A stretch of DNA of 7,472 bases, from assembly GCA_030038335.1 (NCBI GenBank), contig JASHPC010000078.1, positions 1 to 7,472 of the forward strand. The letters run 5' to 3'. A model generated the notes under the pieces. The model had not been told where the DNA came from, searched no databases, and saw nothing but the letters and a program-made list of their open reading frames with translations. The stretch is from Vulcanimicrobiota bacterium (GTDB lineage: Bacteria; Vulcanimicrobiota; Vulcanimicrobiia; Vulcanimicrobiales; Vulcanimicrobiaceae). Position numbers and translations under genes: made by a program. The first letter of the stretch is position 1. Each line of letters begins with the position of its first letter. Positions 1-6,331 of this stretch are shown in pieces.

Positions 1-5
1 AGATC

Positions 6-309
6 TTGACACGACGCGCCCGCCGGAATCACTCACCGGCATTCAAGGCCAAGGTGGCCATCGCCGCAATCCAAGGAACCCTCACGATCTCGGAGTTGGC
101 CAAGCGATTCGACATCCACCCAAATCAGATCACGCAGTGGAAGACGCAGCTGCTGCAGAGCGCTGCAACGGTCTTCGGGAGCAACACGAAAGCCGCAGAG
201 AGCACCGACGTTCAGACGTTACACGCGAAGATCGGCCAGCTCACGCTGGAAAACGATTTTTTTGGAGAAGGCGCTCGGGCGCGTCGGCGGTCCGAGCGCA
301 AAGCGATGA
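6..309 (+). pseudogene. IS3-family transposase OrfA (HTH protein), frameshifted near its 3' end
   Basis: OrfA of IS3 elements is the DNA-binding half of the transposase and acts on the element ends. The first 80 or so residues read like a normal OrfA. A basic N-terminus with NHSPAFKAKVA leads into a helix-turn-helix (LTISELAKRFDIHPNQITQWK, about residues 26-46), then a leucine-rich segment ending LENDF near residue 85. The usual OrfA tail (FLEKALGRVGGPSAKR then TGA at 307-309) is present in the DNA, but in the +1 frame. It would be read if the T7 tract at 257-263 had six Ts. With seven Ts, orfA instead runs straight into the orfB frame and stops at the TAG at 390-392. The start is taken at TTG (6); because the window begins here, a start further upstream is possible. 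The copy is probably non-functional. Confidence 0.85.
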
Positions 310-1075
310 TCGACCGCGAGCACGATCTGTCGCTGACGCGTCAAGCCGAACTCCTCTCACTCTCGCGCGGCTCGCTGTACTACGAACCATAGCCTGTGTC
401 GGCTGCCGATGTGGGGTTGATGCGCGAGATCGATCGCCTGCACCTGGAGTTTCCGTTTGCTGGCGCCCGAATGCTTGCGTGATCTGCTCAAGCGCAAGGG
501 CTATGCATCCCTTGGCCGCCGGCACGTCGCACGGCTGATGCGCCTCATGGGCATCGAAGCGCTCTACCGCAAAAAACACACCTCCACGCGCAATCCCGAG
601 CATCCCGTCTTCTCGTATCTCTTGCGCAACCTCGTCGTCGAGCGGCCAAACCACGTGTGGGCCGGGGACATCTGCTACATTCCGATGCAGCGTGGTTTTT
701 TGTACGACCGACTTCTGCATCGAGGCGGTGCAGGAGGCGATCGCAGCGTACGGCAAGCCCGAAATCTTCAACACCGATCAGGGATCGCAATTTACCGATG
801 CGGCGTTCGTCCAGCTCATTCGCGAGGAGCATGGCATCGCGTTGAGCATGGACGGCAAAGGTTGCTGGCGCGACGATGTCTTCGTCGAGCGTTTTTGGCG
901 TTCGCTCAAGTACGAAGCCGTATACCTGCATGCGTACGAGAGCGCGTCAGAGGCGAGAGCCGGCATCGGAACGTACATCGCATTCTACAACAGCCGACGA
1001 CCGCACACGGCGCTCGACGGGCGTACGCCGGACGCGGTATACTTCAGTGCACCGGCCGTCGAAATGGCGGCCTAA
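306..1075 (+). pseudogene. IS3-family transposase OrfB (DDE integrase), multiply disrupted
   Basis: OrfB supplies the DDE/RNase H-like integrase activity of IS3 transposases. ATG at 306 overlaps the ancestral orfA stop as ATGA, and the protein begins MIDREHDLSLTRQAELL. Reading then breaks three times. A TAG at 390-392 follows SLYYEP, where a sense codon is expected. An extra base near 475-478 moves the frame after FAGARML to LRDLLKRKGY. A deletion near 695-705 joins QRGFLY to TTDFCIEA, shifts the frame again, and removes roughly 20-25 codons that family members have between these motifs. The first catalytic Asp (VWAGDICYIP), the second (FNTDQGSQF) and the Glu (FVERFWRSLKYE) are all still recognisable, as is the terminal NSRRPHTALDGRTPD motif. 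The missing segment lies between the first and second Asp. This is a pseudogene, with the family assignment secure. Confidence 0.9.
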
Positions 1076-1121
1076 TCTGCGGACTTATCACTTAAGAACG
1101 CGCATTCCACTGTTCAAAAAA

Positions 1122-1136
1122 GCGGACCCACCTCTA
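1122..1136 (+). repeat. Candidate right terminal inverted repeat of the IS3-family element
   Basis: The sequence GCGGACCCACCTCTA sits 46 nt after the orfB stop. It resembles the GTGGACCCACCTC-type right ends I know from this branch of IS3 elements. The partner at the left end would read TAGAGGTGGGTCCGC and lies before the window, so the pairing cannot be verified here. Confidence 0.5.
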
Positions 1137-1152
1137 GATGACATCCATGTCT

Positions 1153-1301
1153 TGCATCTGCGGATCGTAGAGGGGAACCCGGCTCCCGGCGGTCTCCGTC
1201 GCGGTCACGCGGCGGCCGAATCCGTCGTACGCATGGTCAATGCCGTCGCCCGATGCGAGGAGCTCACGCGGCGAGTACGTGAGATGCGGTCGTAGACGAA
1301 C
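1153..1301 (-). pseudogene. Fragment of a second rhs gene (displaced core remnant)
   Basis: On the minus strand this stretch encodes TYSPRELLASGDG, YDGFGRRVTATE and YDPQMQ. The same motifs occur in the intact rhs gene at its 2828-2956 segment, and the DNA aligns almost base for base, with scattered substitutions. The match at 1153-1280 corresponds to 2828-2956. It then jumps about 97 bp, so that 1281-1301 matches 3054-3074 (FVYDRI here, FVYNRI in the full gene). The jump is out of frame, so the fragment is not merely truncated but internally deleted. Homology stops abruptly at 1153, about 16 nt from the likely IS end, and no toxin-type C-terminus follows. An open frame covers 1134-1343 but lacks a convincing start. 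This is read as a non-coding relic of an orphan or duplicated rhs tip. Confidence 0.85.
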
Positions 1302-1349
1302 TCCGGCGGATGCGTTGGGCGCTTCGCTATGTTGGACGAACATTGGCTC

Positions 1350-1733
1350 TCAAAAGACAAACAAGTAACTCTTTGGTCCAGTTAGAATCGCTCGCTCGCC
1401 GCTCGGCGAGTCATACGAGCGTAGAGGGATGCGCAGTCGCCATCCGTTGTCAAAGAGTATGTCGATTGTCTCATCGGAACGAACACTGGCCTGATTGACG
1501 CGAGATTCGATCAGTGCGCAAAGGTCGTTCCGGTAACCTTCCATTCCAAACTCCAAGACCTGCGAGTCCTTCCGCTCGATTAGCGGCCACACGAGCGTCG
1601 TAAGGGCGCCCTTAGGACCAAAGCCCAGGATTAGATAATTCAAGACAAACTGAACAGAGGTTAGGCATGCACCACCGATGCGCTGGATCTCGGCATTCAT
1701 GGTATCGACTCTTGCGGCGGTCAAATCACTCAA
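1350..1733 (-). CDS. Candidate immunity protein paired with the Rhs C-terminal toxin
   Basis: A 127-residue soluble protein without signal peptide or transmembrane helix. Its TTG start overlaps the rhs stop as TTGA, and a GAGGAAG ribosome binding site lies just upstream inside the rhs tail, so the two are very probably translationally coupled. ATG at codon 12 is an alternative start with a weaker site. The protein has an early block TSVQFVLNYLILGF (about residues 25-38), then GYRNDLCALI (about 66-75), FDNGWRLRIPL (about 93-103) and a hydrophobic end SYLFVF. From memory, this pattern resembles a family of small cytoplasmic proteins encoded beside polymorphic-toxin tips, but I cannot name the family. 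The immunity role is inferred from position, size and coupling: such proteins bind and neutralise the adjacent toxin domain to protect kin. It could instead be an unrelated co-transcribed gene. Confidence 0.7.
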   Translation of the reverse strand: MSDLTAARVDTMNAEIQRIGGACLTSVQFVLNYLILGFGPKGALTTLVWPLIERKDSQVLEFGMEGYRNDLCALIESRVNQASVRSDETIDILFDNGWRLRIPLRSYDSPSGERAILTGPKSYLFVF

Positions 1734-4732
1734 GGAACTTCCTCAATGAAGATAGGCGTGATCGGAATATGCCACCACGGATTGCTAGGCGCTAACGGCT
1801 CCCCGGAGTAGGGATTCACTGACTGCCACCCGCCGTCAGCTTGTCTGCTTCCATAGTTAACGTAACCCGTCGGATTCTTTGCGTTAGGCTCCATAATCCG
1901 AACATCCGTCACATTGTCAGCTAGGCCGTTGCCCCCACCGCTCCCACCATTATACTGAAATCCGGGAGCTCTAGTCTCTACAGGCCCTGTCGCGCCCTCC
2001 GGCACGGGAATGACATCGCCTCCTGGTGTGACAACGAAATCTGGTGCCGCGGCCTCATCCCCAGCGGTCGCGAGAACCTCGCTGCCCGCTACATCGATGG
2101 TGGCAGCGGCTAGAATTTCCGGAGCGAAGGCAATGACCAGAACGAAAACTGCCGCTGAAACCAGGACTGCAGCCAACGCAGGCACCACCCACGATGGCAA
2201 ACCGCTCGACCAGCCGCTACCGCCAAATCCGCCGAAGCCACCGTCGGGCGGGCTACCTCCCGGCGGTGAGCTGCCAGGCGGGCTGGCCCACGGCGGCGCG
2301 GCGCCTGGAGGCAGGTTGTCGCGCTGTGGCGGTGCTCTGCCGCCTTGGTGACTGGGTGGCGCGCCGGGCGGTGCTTGCGAACAGCTAAGACCTAGTGCAT
2401 CAATGTAGTTCGTCGGATTGTTGCCAACGTAGGCGTAGAGATTGTAAGTGCTTCCCCAGTAGCCGACTGGATCCGGTTGCGTGTATCTGCCCGCCTGCGA
2501 GCGATACCAGCGAAACCCGTTGTAGTAGCGTCCGGTGAGACCGTTAGGTCCATCCGCGGTTGAAAACTCTTCGGATTCCTGGCCTGGCAGACGTAGAGGC
2601 TGGTGCGCGTCAGTCGTTCGTAGATCGGCAATTGCGCCAAATGGTTCGTAGTCAGCTTGCCAATAGGTATTTCCTGACGAATCTGTCTGCATGAACGGCG
2701 CGCCGCGCTCATCATCTGCGGTCCAATGCGTGCTACCGCCGACGTTCTCTTGAGCGACTGGCAAGCCGCCGAACCAGATGTAATCGTAAGCAATCGACCC
2801 CGAGGAGAGCGACGACTCCGACTGCAGATGCATCTGGGGATCGTAGAGGGAAACCCGGGTCCCGGCGGACGCCGTCGCGGTTACGCGCCGGCCGAAACCG
2901 TCGTATGTGTAGTCAACGCCGTCTCCCGAAGCCAGGAGCTCGCGCGGCGAATACGTGTACGATGCGGAGCCGAGCCCGGTCTCGTTGCCGTAAGCGTCGT
3001 GCGTTACGGCCGAGCGTGTGCTGGTGCTCGAGTTGTTGACGCTCGTCAGCTGGAAGATGCGGTTGTAGACGAACGACAGATTTCGGCCTGGGAAGTCAGA
3101 CGTCAGCAAGTTCTGCGAGTACGTATCCGAATACGTCGCCGTGCCCCAGAGGCTCGAACCCGTGCTCGCTTTGATGAGTGCATTGCCCGCTTTTCCGCCG
3201 TAAGCGTAGTTCCGGTCGTATCCCGAGTTCAGGTTGTCGGTCACTGTGGTCACGAATCCCGCGGCGTTCGTCGTGTAGGAGAGGTCCGAGAGCGTACCGG
3301 AGCTGTTCGTCACTTTCATCTCGGTAGGCAAATAGCGCTCATCGTACGTGATCGTCTGCTCCGTCCCGTTGCCGTACGAGGTTTGGCTGCGCGGTCCAAA
3401 AGGCTCGTACGTAGCACTGGAGACGTACGTTGTGTCTCCTGAGGAGACGGACTCGGGGCGATCAGCGAAGTCAAACGTGTACGTGAGCGTGCGACCGGAT
3501 GGGAGATTAATCGTCGTTTGATTGCCGTCGCCATCGTATGCGTACGTCGTCGTGTATGCTGTTTCGTTGACAGTCTGGACCGTCGAGGCGAGCAACCCGC
3601 GACGTTCGTACGCGTACGTCGTGTTTCCAGACGGGTCAGTCATCGAAGCCAAGCGCCCGATGCCGTAGTGACCGGAAGTAGCATCGTCGTATGTCCACGT
3701 CGTACTCTCGGTAGACTCTCCTGATCGAGATGAGCTCGATGTAAGCGGCCGGTTCAGCGCGTCGAACGTACGCGTCGTCGTTGCACCGTTTGCGTCCGTG
3801 TAGGACGTCACGTTGCCAGCCGGATCGCAGGTAAACGTCGACGTCCCTTGATAAGGAGACTGCTCCTTCTTGAGGCAACCGAAGTCGTCATAAAAATACG
3901 ACGTCGATGCCGTAGAGGGAGATGTCACGCCGGCGACATTAAGCCCGAGATCGCGTACGTAGCTCGCAATGGAGTAACCACTGAGTCTACTCGACGTCGC
4001 CTGGTGGGCGCCGTCATAGCCGAGCGTTTGGGCATAGGAGTATGAACTGTCACCAAACTGGGCTCCCGTATTATTGCCATACTTGTCCCAAAGGTACGTT
4101 ACGAGACCAGTGGGATATGTAACGTTCTCCAGCGCACCATTTGTCGTATAACCAAGTATCCGTGACCACGCCGTCGTCCATGAGGCACACGTCGTTGCTG
4201 GCGTATCACAGTAGGCCGCACTCTGCGACGTAAGTTGGCTAACAGCGTTGTAGGCAAACGCCAGTTGCTCGTGCTGATTTCCAGACGCGTCGGCGCGGGT
4301 TAGGTCGGTTAGGCGGCGAGTCGTATCGTAGCTCAAACCTAACTGGTTGCCGTTGGGGCTGGTAACTGACGTGAGATTTCCGTCAGGATCGTATGTGAAT
4401 GTCGTCGTAAGGTCATCGGGATCGCCCGACACGCCCTTAAGTATCAGCGTCGTGACACGACCCAGTTGGTCGTATCCAGCCTCCGTCACGACGCCGTTGG
4501 CATCTGTGTAGCTACGCGCTCCACCGTAGATGTTATAGCCATTGTAGGGTGAGGCCGCGCTCCCGTACGATACCGACTGGCTTACGGCGTTGGTTACGGT
4601 TTCCAGCTGTCCACGTAGAGTTAAGCTCGCGTCATCGTCAGGGTAATACGTGTAACTCGTCGTCTGCGAAACGTCGGTTCTTGGGCCCGTAAACGATGTG
4701 ATGCGGCCTTTCGAGTCGTATGCCGCGCTCAC
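1730..4732 (-). CDS. Rhs/YD-repeat polymorphic toxin, 5'-truncated
   Basis: Rhs proteins form a hollow YD-repeat shell that encloses a C-terminal toxin delivered to other cells. This frame has 1000 residues. YD-type repeats (for example YDQLGRVT, YDPDGNLTS, FDALNRPLTS, YDGDGNQTT, YDGFGRRVT) fill about residues 1-680. The conserved Rhs core end follows (RYYNGFRWYRSQAGRYTQPDPVGYWG and NLYAYVGNNPTNYIDALGL, ending at residue 782); the usual DPxGL is DALGL here. Then come a Pro/Gly-rich linker (783-846), one hydrophobic segment (about 847-872, WVVPALAAVLVSAAVFVLVI) and a C-terminal module (about 898-1000). That module includes TPGGDVIPVPEGATGP, GFQYNGG, VRIMEP, GYVNY, NPYSGEP and NPWWHIP. I believe this module recurs in other polymorphic toxins, but I cannot give its activity. 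The GTG start at 4732 has no ribosome binding site, and no signal peptide, PAAR or other N-terminal delivery domain is present, so the true 5' end is probably lost. It may be a silent toxin tip. Confidence 0.85.
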   Translation of the reverse strand: MSAAYDSKGRITSFTGPRTDVSQTTSYTYYPDDDASLTLRGQLETVTNAVSQSVSYGSAASPYNGYNIYGGARSYTDANGVVTEAGYDQLGRVTTLILKGVSGDPDDLTTTFTYDPDGNLTSVTSPNGNQLGLSYDTTRRLTDLTRADASGNQHEQLAFAYNAVSQLTSQSAAYCDTPATTCASWTTAWSRILGYTTNGALENVTYPTGLVTYLWDKYGNNTGAQFGDSSYSYAQTLGYDGAHQATSSRLSGYSIASYVRDLGLNVAGVTSPSTASTSYFYDDFGCLKKEQSPYQGTSTFTCDPAGNVTSYTDANGATTTRTFDALNRPLTSSSSRSGESTESTTWTYDDATSGHYGIGRLASMTDPSGNTTYAYERRGLLASTVQTVNETAYTTTYAYDGDGNQTTINLPSGRTLTYTFDFADRPESVSSGDTTYVSSATYEPFGPRSQTSYGNGTEQTITYDERYLPTEMKVTNSSGTLSDLSYTTNAAGFVTTVTDNLNSGYDRNYAYGGKAGNALIKASTGSSLWGTATYSDTYSQNLLTSDFPGRNLSFVYNRIFQLTSVNNSSTSTRSAVTHDAYGNETGLGSASYTYSPRELLASGDGVDYTYDGFGRRVTATASAGTRVSLYDPQMHLQSESSLSSGSIAYDYIWFGGLPVAQENVGGSTHWTADDERGAPFMQTDSSGNTYWQADYEPFGAIADLRTTDAHQPLRLPGQESEEFSTADGPNGLTGRYYNGFRWYRSQAGRYTQPDPVGYWGSTYNLYAYVGNNPTNYIDALGLSCSQAPPGAPPSHQGGRAPPQRDNLPPGAAPPWASPPGSSPPGGSPPDGGFGGFGGSGWSSGLPSWVVPALAAVLVSAAVFVLVIAFAPEILAAATIDVAGSEVLATAGDEAAAPDFVVTPGGDVIPVPEGATGPVETRAPGFQYNGGSGGGNGLADNVTDVRIMEPNAKNPTGYVNYGSRQADGGWQSVNPYSGEPLAPSNPWWHIPITPIFIEEVP
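1738..1744 (-). promoter_or_regulatory. Ribosome binding site of the candidate immunity gene
   Basis: GAGGAAG on the minus strand ends 4 nt before the TTG start at 1733 and lies within the last codons of rhs. It supports the TTG start over the internal ATG and fits coupled translation of the pair. Confidence 0.65.
2828..2956 (-). repeat. Segment of rhs duplicated in the relic at 1153-1280
   Basis: This part of the intact rhs (encoding TYSPRELLASGDG through YDPQMH) is the counterpart of the downstream relic, in the same orientation and about 1.5 kb away. Runs such as GGATCGTAGAGG and CCCGGCGG are identical, and differences are scattered, so the copies are diverged paralogues, not a recent duplication. 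Direct repeats of this kind can recombine to exchange Rhs tips. Confidence 0.8.
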
Positions 4733-4783
4733 GGAATACGTCGTCGGAGCGCCGTTGCTATAGCCCGACCGCGAGATTCTCTA
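4733..4783 (-). other. In-frame upstream remnant of rhs closed by a TAG codon
   Basis: Reading the rhs frame backwards from the GTG gives 16 further sense codons (RISRSGYSNGAPTTYS), then TAG at 4783-4781. The residues GYSNGAPTTYSVSAAYD look like ordinary YD-repeat shell sequence, which argues that the protein once continued upstream. No ATG, GTG or TTG with a ribosome binding site occurs in this stretch. The TAG lies within a small inverted repeat CTCTA-AG-TAGAG (4779-4790), a possible break or rejoining point. Confidence 0.6.
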
Positions 4784-4845
4784 AGTAGAGCTGCCGGCCG
4801 ACATGTGTTTTAATCGCGAGACTGCTGGGAATCCTGGCAACCATT

Positions 4846-4853
4846 GAGGAGGA
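4846..4853 (+). promoter_or_regulatory. Strong ribosome binding site of the small basic protein gene
   Basis: GAGGAGGA lies 5 nt before ATG 4859. It fixes the start there and excludes the in-frame TTG at 4844, which would overlap the site. Confidence 0.8.
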
Positions 4854-4858
4854 AGAAC

Positions 4859-5071
4859 ATGCCTCGCAAGATCGCGAAAAGACGTAAGAAGACGGCCGCT
4901 AAGAATCCGAAGATGAAGGCACAGAAAACCGCTGCGGGTATTCGTCGCGGCGCAAAACGTGCGAAACGTGTCGGCGAAGCGATCGAGACCGCCGGGCAAG
5001 CGGTTCAGCAGGGTGCAGATATCCTCGAAACCCTGGCGCGCAGCACCCGAAAACGCAAGAAGCGTTCGTAA
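4859..5071 (+). CDS. Small, very basic protein of unknown function (70 aa)
   Basis: The gene begins MPRKIAKRRKKTAAKNPK and ends STRKRKKRS. About 24 of 70 residues are Lys or Arg against four acidic residues, giving a large positive net charge. The charge is concentrated at the two ends (about residues 3-40 and 61-70). A milder, alanine- and glutamine-containing middle (about 38-60, VGEAIETAGQAVQQGADILETLA) could form an amphipathic helix. There is no signal peptide or membrane helix. The strong ribosome binding site and ATG support real translation. Such composition is typical of proteins that bind nucleic acid non-specifically (histone H1-like, nucleoid or ribosome-associated), but I recognise no family and the function is a guess. 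It is divergent from the truncated rhs and converges with the MFS gene, 33 nt from the latter's stop, so it appears monocistronic. Confidence 0.75.
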   Translation: MPRKIAKRRKKTAAKNPKMKAQKTAAGIRRGAKRAKRVGEAIETAGQAVQQGADILETLARSTRKRKKRS

Positions 5072-5104
5072 GGCGTAGCGACTGTTCCCTAGGCAAACTC
5101 CGCG

Positions 5105-6331
5105 TTAGCATAGGCTGCGGCCCCTCGTCTCCGGCAACATCAGGAGAGCGACGATGGCGATCATGTACGACACAACTGCAACGCCGATCATTCCCGTTCC
5201 AAGCGTTCCGCGTGACGCGAATAAACCCACGAGATACGGCGCGGCCCCGGCGATACCGCGTCCGACGTTGTAGCAGAATCCTTGGCCACTCGCGCGCACT
5301 GCCGTCGGATAGAGTTCACTCAAGAACGGGCCGAAGCCGCTGAAGATTCCGGACACGAAGTATCCGAGAAAGAATCCGGCTGGCAAGAGTTGCCACGACT
5401 GCGTCACGCCTGCGAGGTAGATGGGCACCATGAGCGCGGAGCAAATGGCAAACGCGATAAACGTTGTCCGCCTTCCCAGTGCGTCGCTGACGAAACCCGC
5501 GCTGACGTATCCAAAAAAAGAGCCCGCGATAACCGCGTAAAGATAGGAGCCCGTCGTGATCGACGGCAATCCGCGCTGGCTTGACAGGTACGACGGCATC
5601 CACGTGAAGAGAGCATAATAGGCGCTTTGCAACCCCACTGCCAGCATCGTCGCGAGTAGTGTCGTTCGTGCGAGCTGCCCGCGGACGATGGCGACCGGGC
5701 TCACACGTTCACGCTCCGTTTGCAGCGCAGGATACGCATCGCTCACGCCGCGCCGCATAAAGAACAGCGCTAGCGCCGGCAGAATTCCGAGCGCGAAGAG
5801 AATGCGCCACGCATGTGCAGATGGAACCGTTGCAACCGTCACTTGGAACGCCACGTTGGCGCAGAGCCACCCGATCGCCCACGCGCTTTGCACGAATCCG
5901 AGGTTGCGTCCGCGCGCGTTCGGACTCGACCATTCTGAGGCAAGTGCGGCTCCGACAGCCCATTCGCCGCCAAACCCGATACCTTCCAGCGTGCGCAGCA
6001 CGGCAAGCTGCGCGTAGCTCTGTGCAAAAGCGCAGAGCGCGGTGAACGCTGCGTACCACCCGATGGTAAGCAAGAGCCCGCGTTTGCGGCCGATGCGGTC
6101 GGCGAGAACGCCCATCGCGATCCCGCCGAAGGCGCTCGCAACGAGCGTTTCGGTCGCGAGCAGTCCACCCAGCGCTTTCGAGACTGCGAAGGACGCGATG
6201 ATCCCGGGCAACGCATAGACGTAGAGATAGAAATCGAAGGAATCCATCCCCCACCCAAGCGCTGCCGCAACGAGCGCGCGGCGAGCCTGACGAGAAGGAG
6301 CATCGCGCGCTGAAGGCAACACGGATTCCAT
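5105..6331 (-). CDS. Major facilitator superfamily transporter (metabolite:H+ symporter type)
   Basis: This is an integral inner-membrane permease of 408 residues, normal for a 12-helix MFS protein. Helix 1 carries GWGMDSFDFYLYVYALP (about residues 26-42), with acidic residues typical of proton-coupled organic acid symporters. The loop 2-3 signature GVLADRIGRKRG lies at about 74-85. A helix 4 block RTLEGIGFGGEWAVG (113-127) is followed by ASEWSSPNARGRNLG. The second half repeats the loop motif as SDALGRR (282-288) and ends with the common PETRGRSL tail. These features point to the sugar/organic-acid symporter side of MFS (lactate, sialate or aromatic acid permease-like); the substrate cannot be read from sequence. 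The ATG at 6331 overlaps the divergent PhzF start, so its promoter must lie inside that gene. A GTG three codons later is a possible alternative start. Confidence 0.9.
   Translation of the reverse strand: MESVLPSARDAPSRQARRALVAAALGWGMDSFDFYLYVYALPGIIASFAVSKALGGLLATETLVASAFGGIAMGVLADRIGRKRGLLLTIGWYAAFTALCAFAQSYAQLAVLRTLEGIGFGGEWAVGAALASEWSSPNARGRNLGFVQSAWAIGWLCANVAFQVTVATVPSAHAWRILFALGILPALALFFMRRGVSDAYPALQTERERVSPVAIVRGQLARTTLLATMLAVGLQSAYYALFTWMPSYLSSQRGLPSITTGSYLYAVIAGSFFGYVSAGFVSDALGRRTTFIAFAICSALMVPIYLAGVTQSWQLLPAGFFLGYFVSGIFSGFGPFLSELYPTAVRASGQGFCYNVGRGIAGAAPYLVGLFASRGTLGTGMIGVAVVSYMIAIVALLMLPETRGRSLC

Larger units (their letters stand above)
1..1137 (+). mobile_element. Decayed IS3-family insertion sequence (left end outside window)
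   Basis: The region carries the two overlapping reading frames of an IS3-family element: an HTH-containing orfA, then a DDE integrase orfB. Both run on the + strand and are followed by about 60 nt of non-coding sequence ending in a candidate terminal repeat near 1122-1136. The element cannot be active as it stands. orfB has a nonsense codon at 390, a 1-nt insertion near 475-478 and an out-of-frame deletion near 695-705, and orfA has an extra T in a T7 tract at 257-263. The left terminus and any target duplication lie before position 1. The exact right boundary is inferred from where protein homology and the repeat-like sequence stop and is uncertain by several bases. Confidence 0.9.

Noticed and set aside
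2010..2351. Open frame of 113 residues on the + strand, proline- and glycine-rich
   Set aside because: It is the antisense of the Pro/Gly linker region of rhs, whose GC-rich codons keep the opposite strand open; no ribosome binding site or family resemblance.
2726..3442. 238-residue + strand frame, arginine- and valine-rich
   Set aside because: Antisense shadow of YD-repeat codons, with repetitive composition and no start signal; the minus-strand rhs frame explains the region.
1730..4732. Recurring TACGTCGT-like words across the rhs gene as a possible CRISPR or regulatory repeat
   Set aside because: Spacing is irregular and in codon register; they encode the repeated Tyr/Thr/Asp residues of YD repeats.
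4800..4845. Possible promoter (TTTAAT-like box near 4809) for the small basic protein
   Set aside because: No acceptable -35 partner at proper spacing; a single AT-rich hexamer is too weak to annotate.
5072..5104. Possible bidirectional terminator between the basic protein and MFS genes
   Set aside because: The 33-nt gap shows no stable hairpin followed by a T-run.
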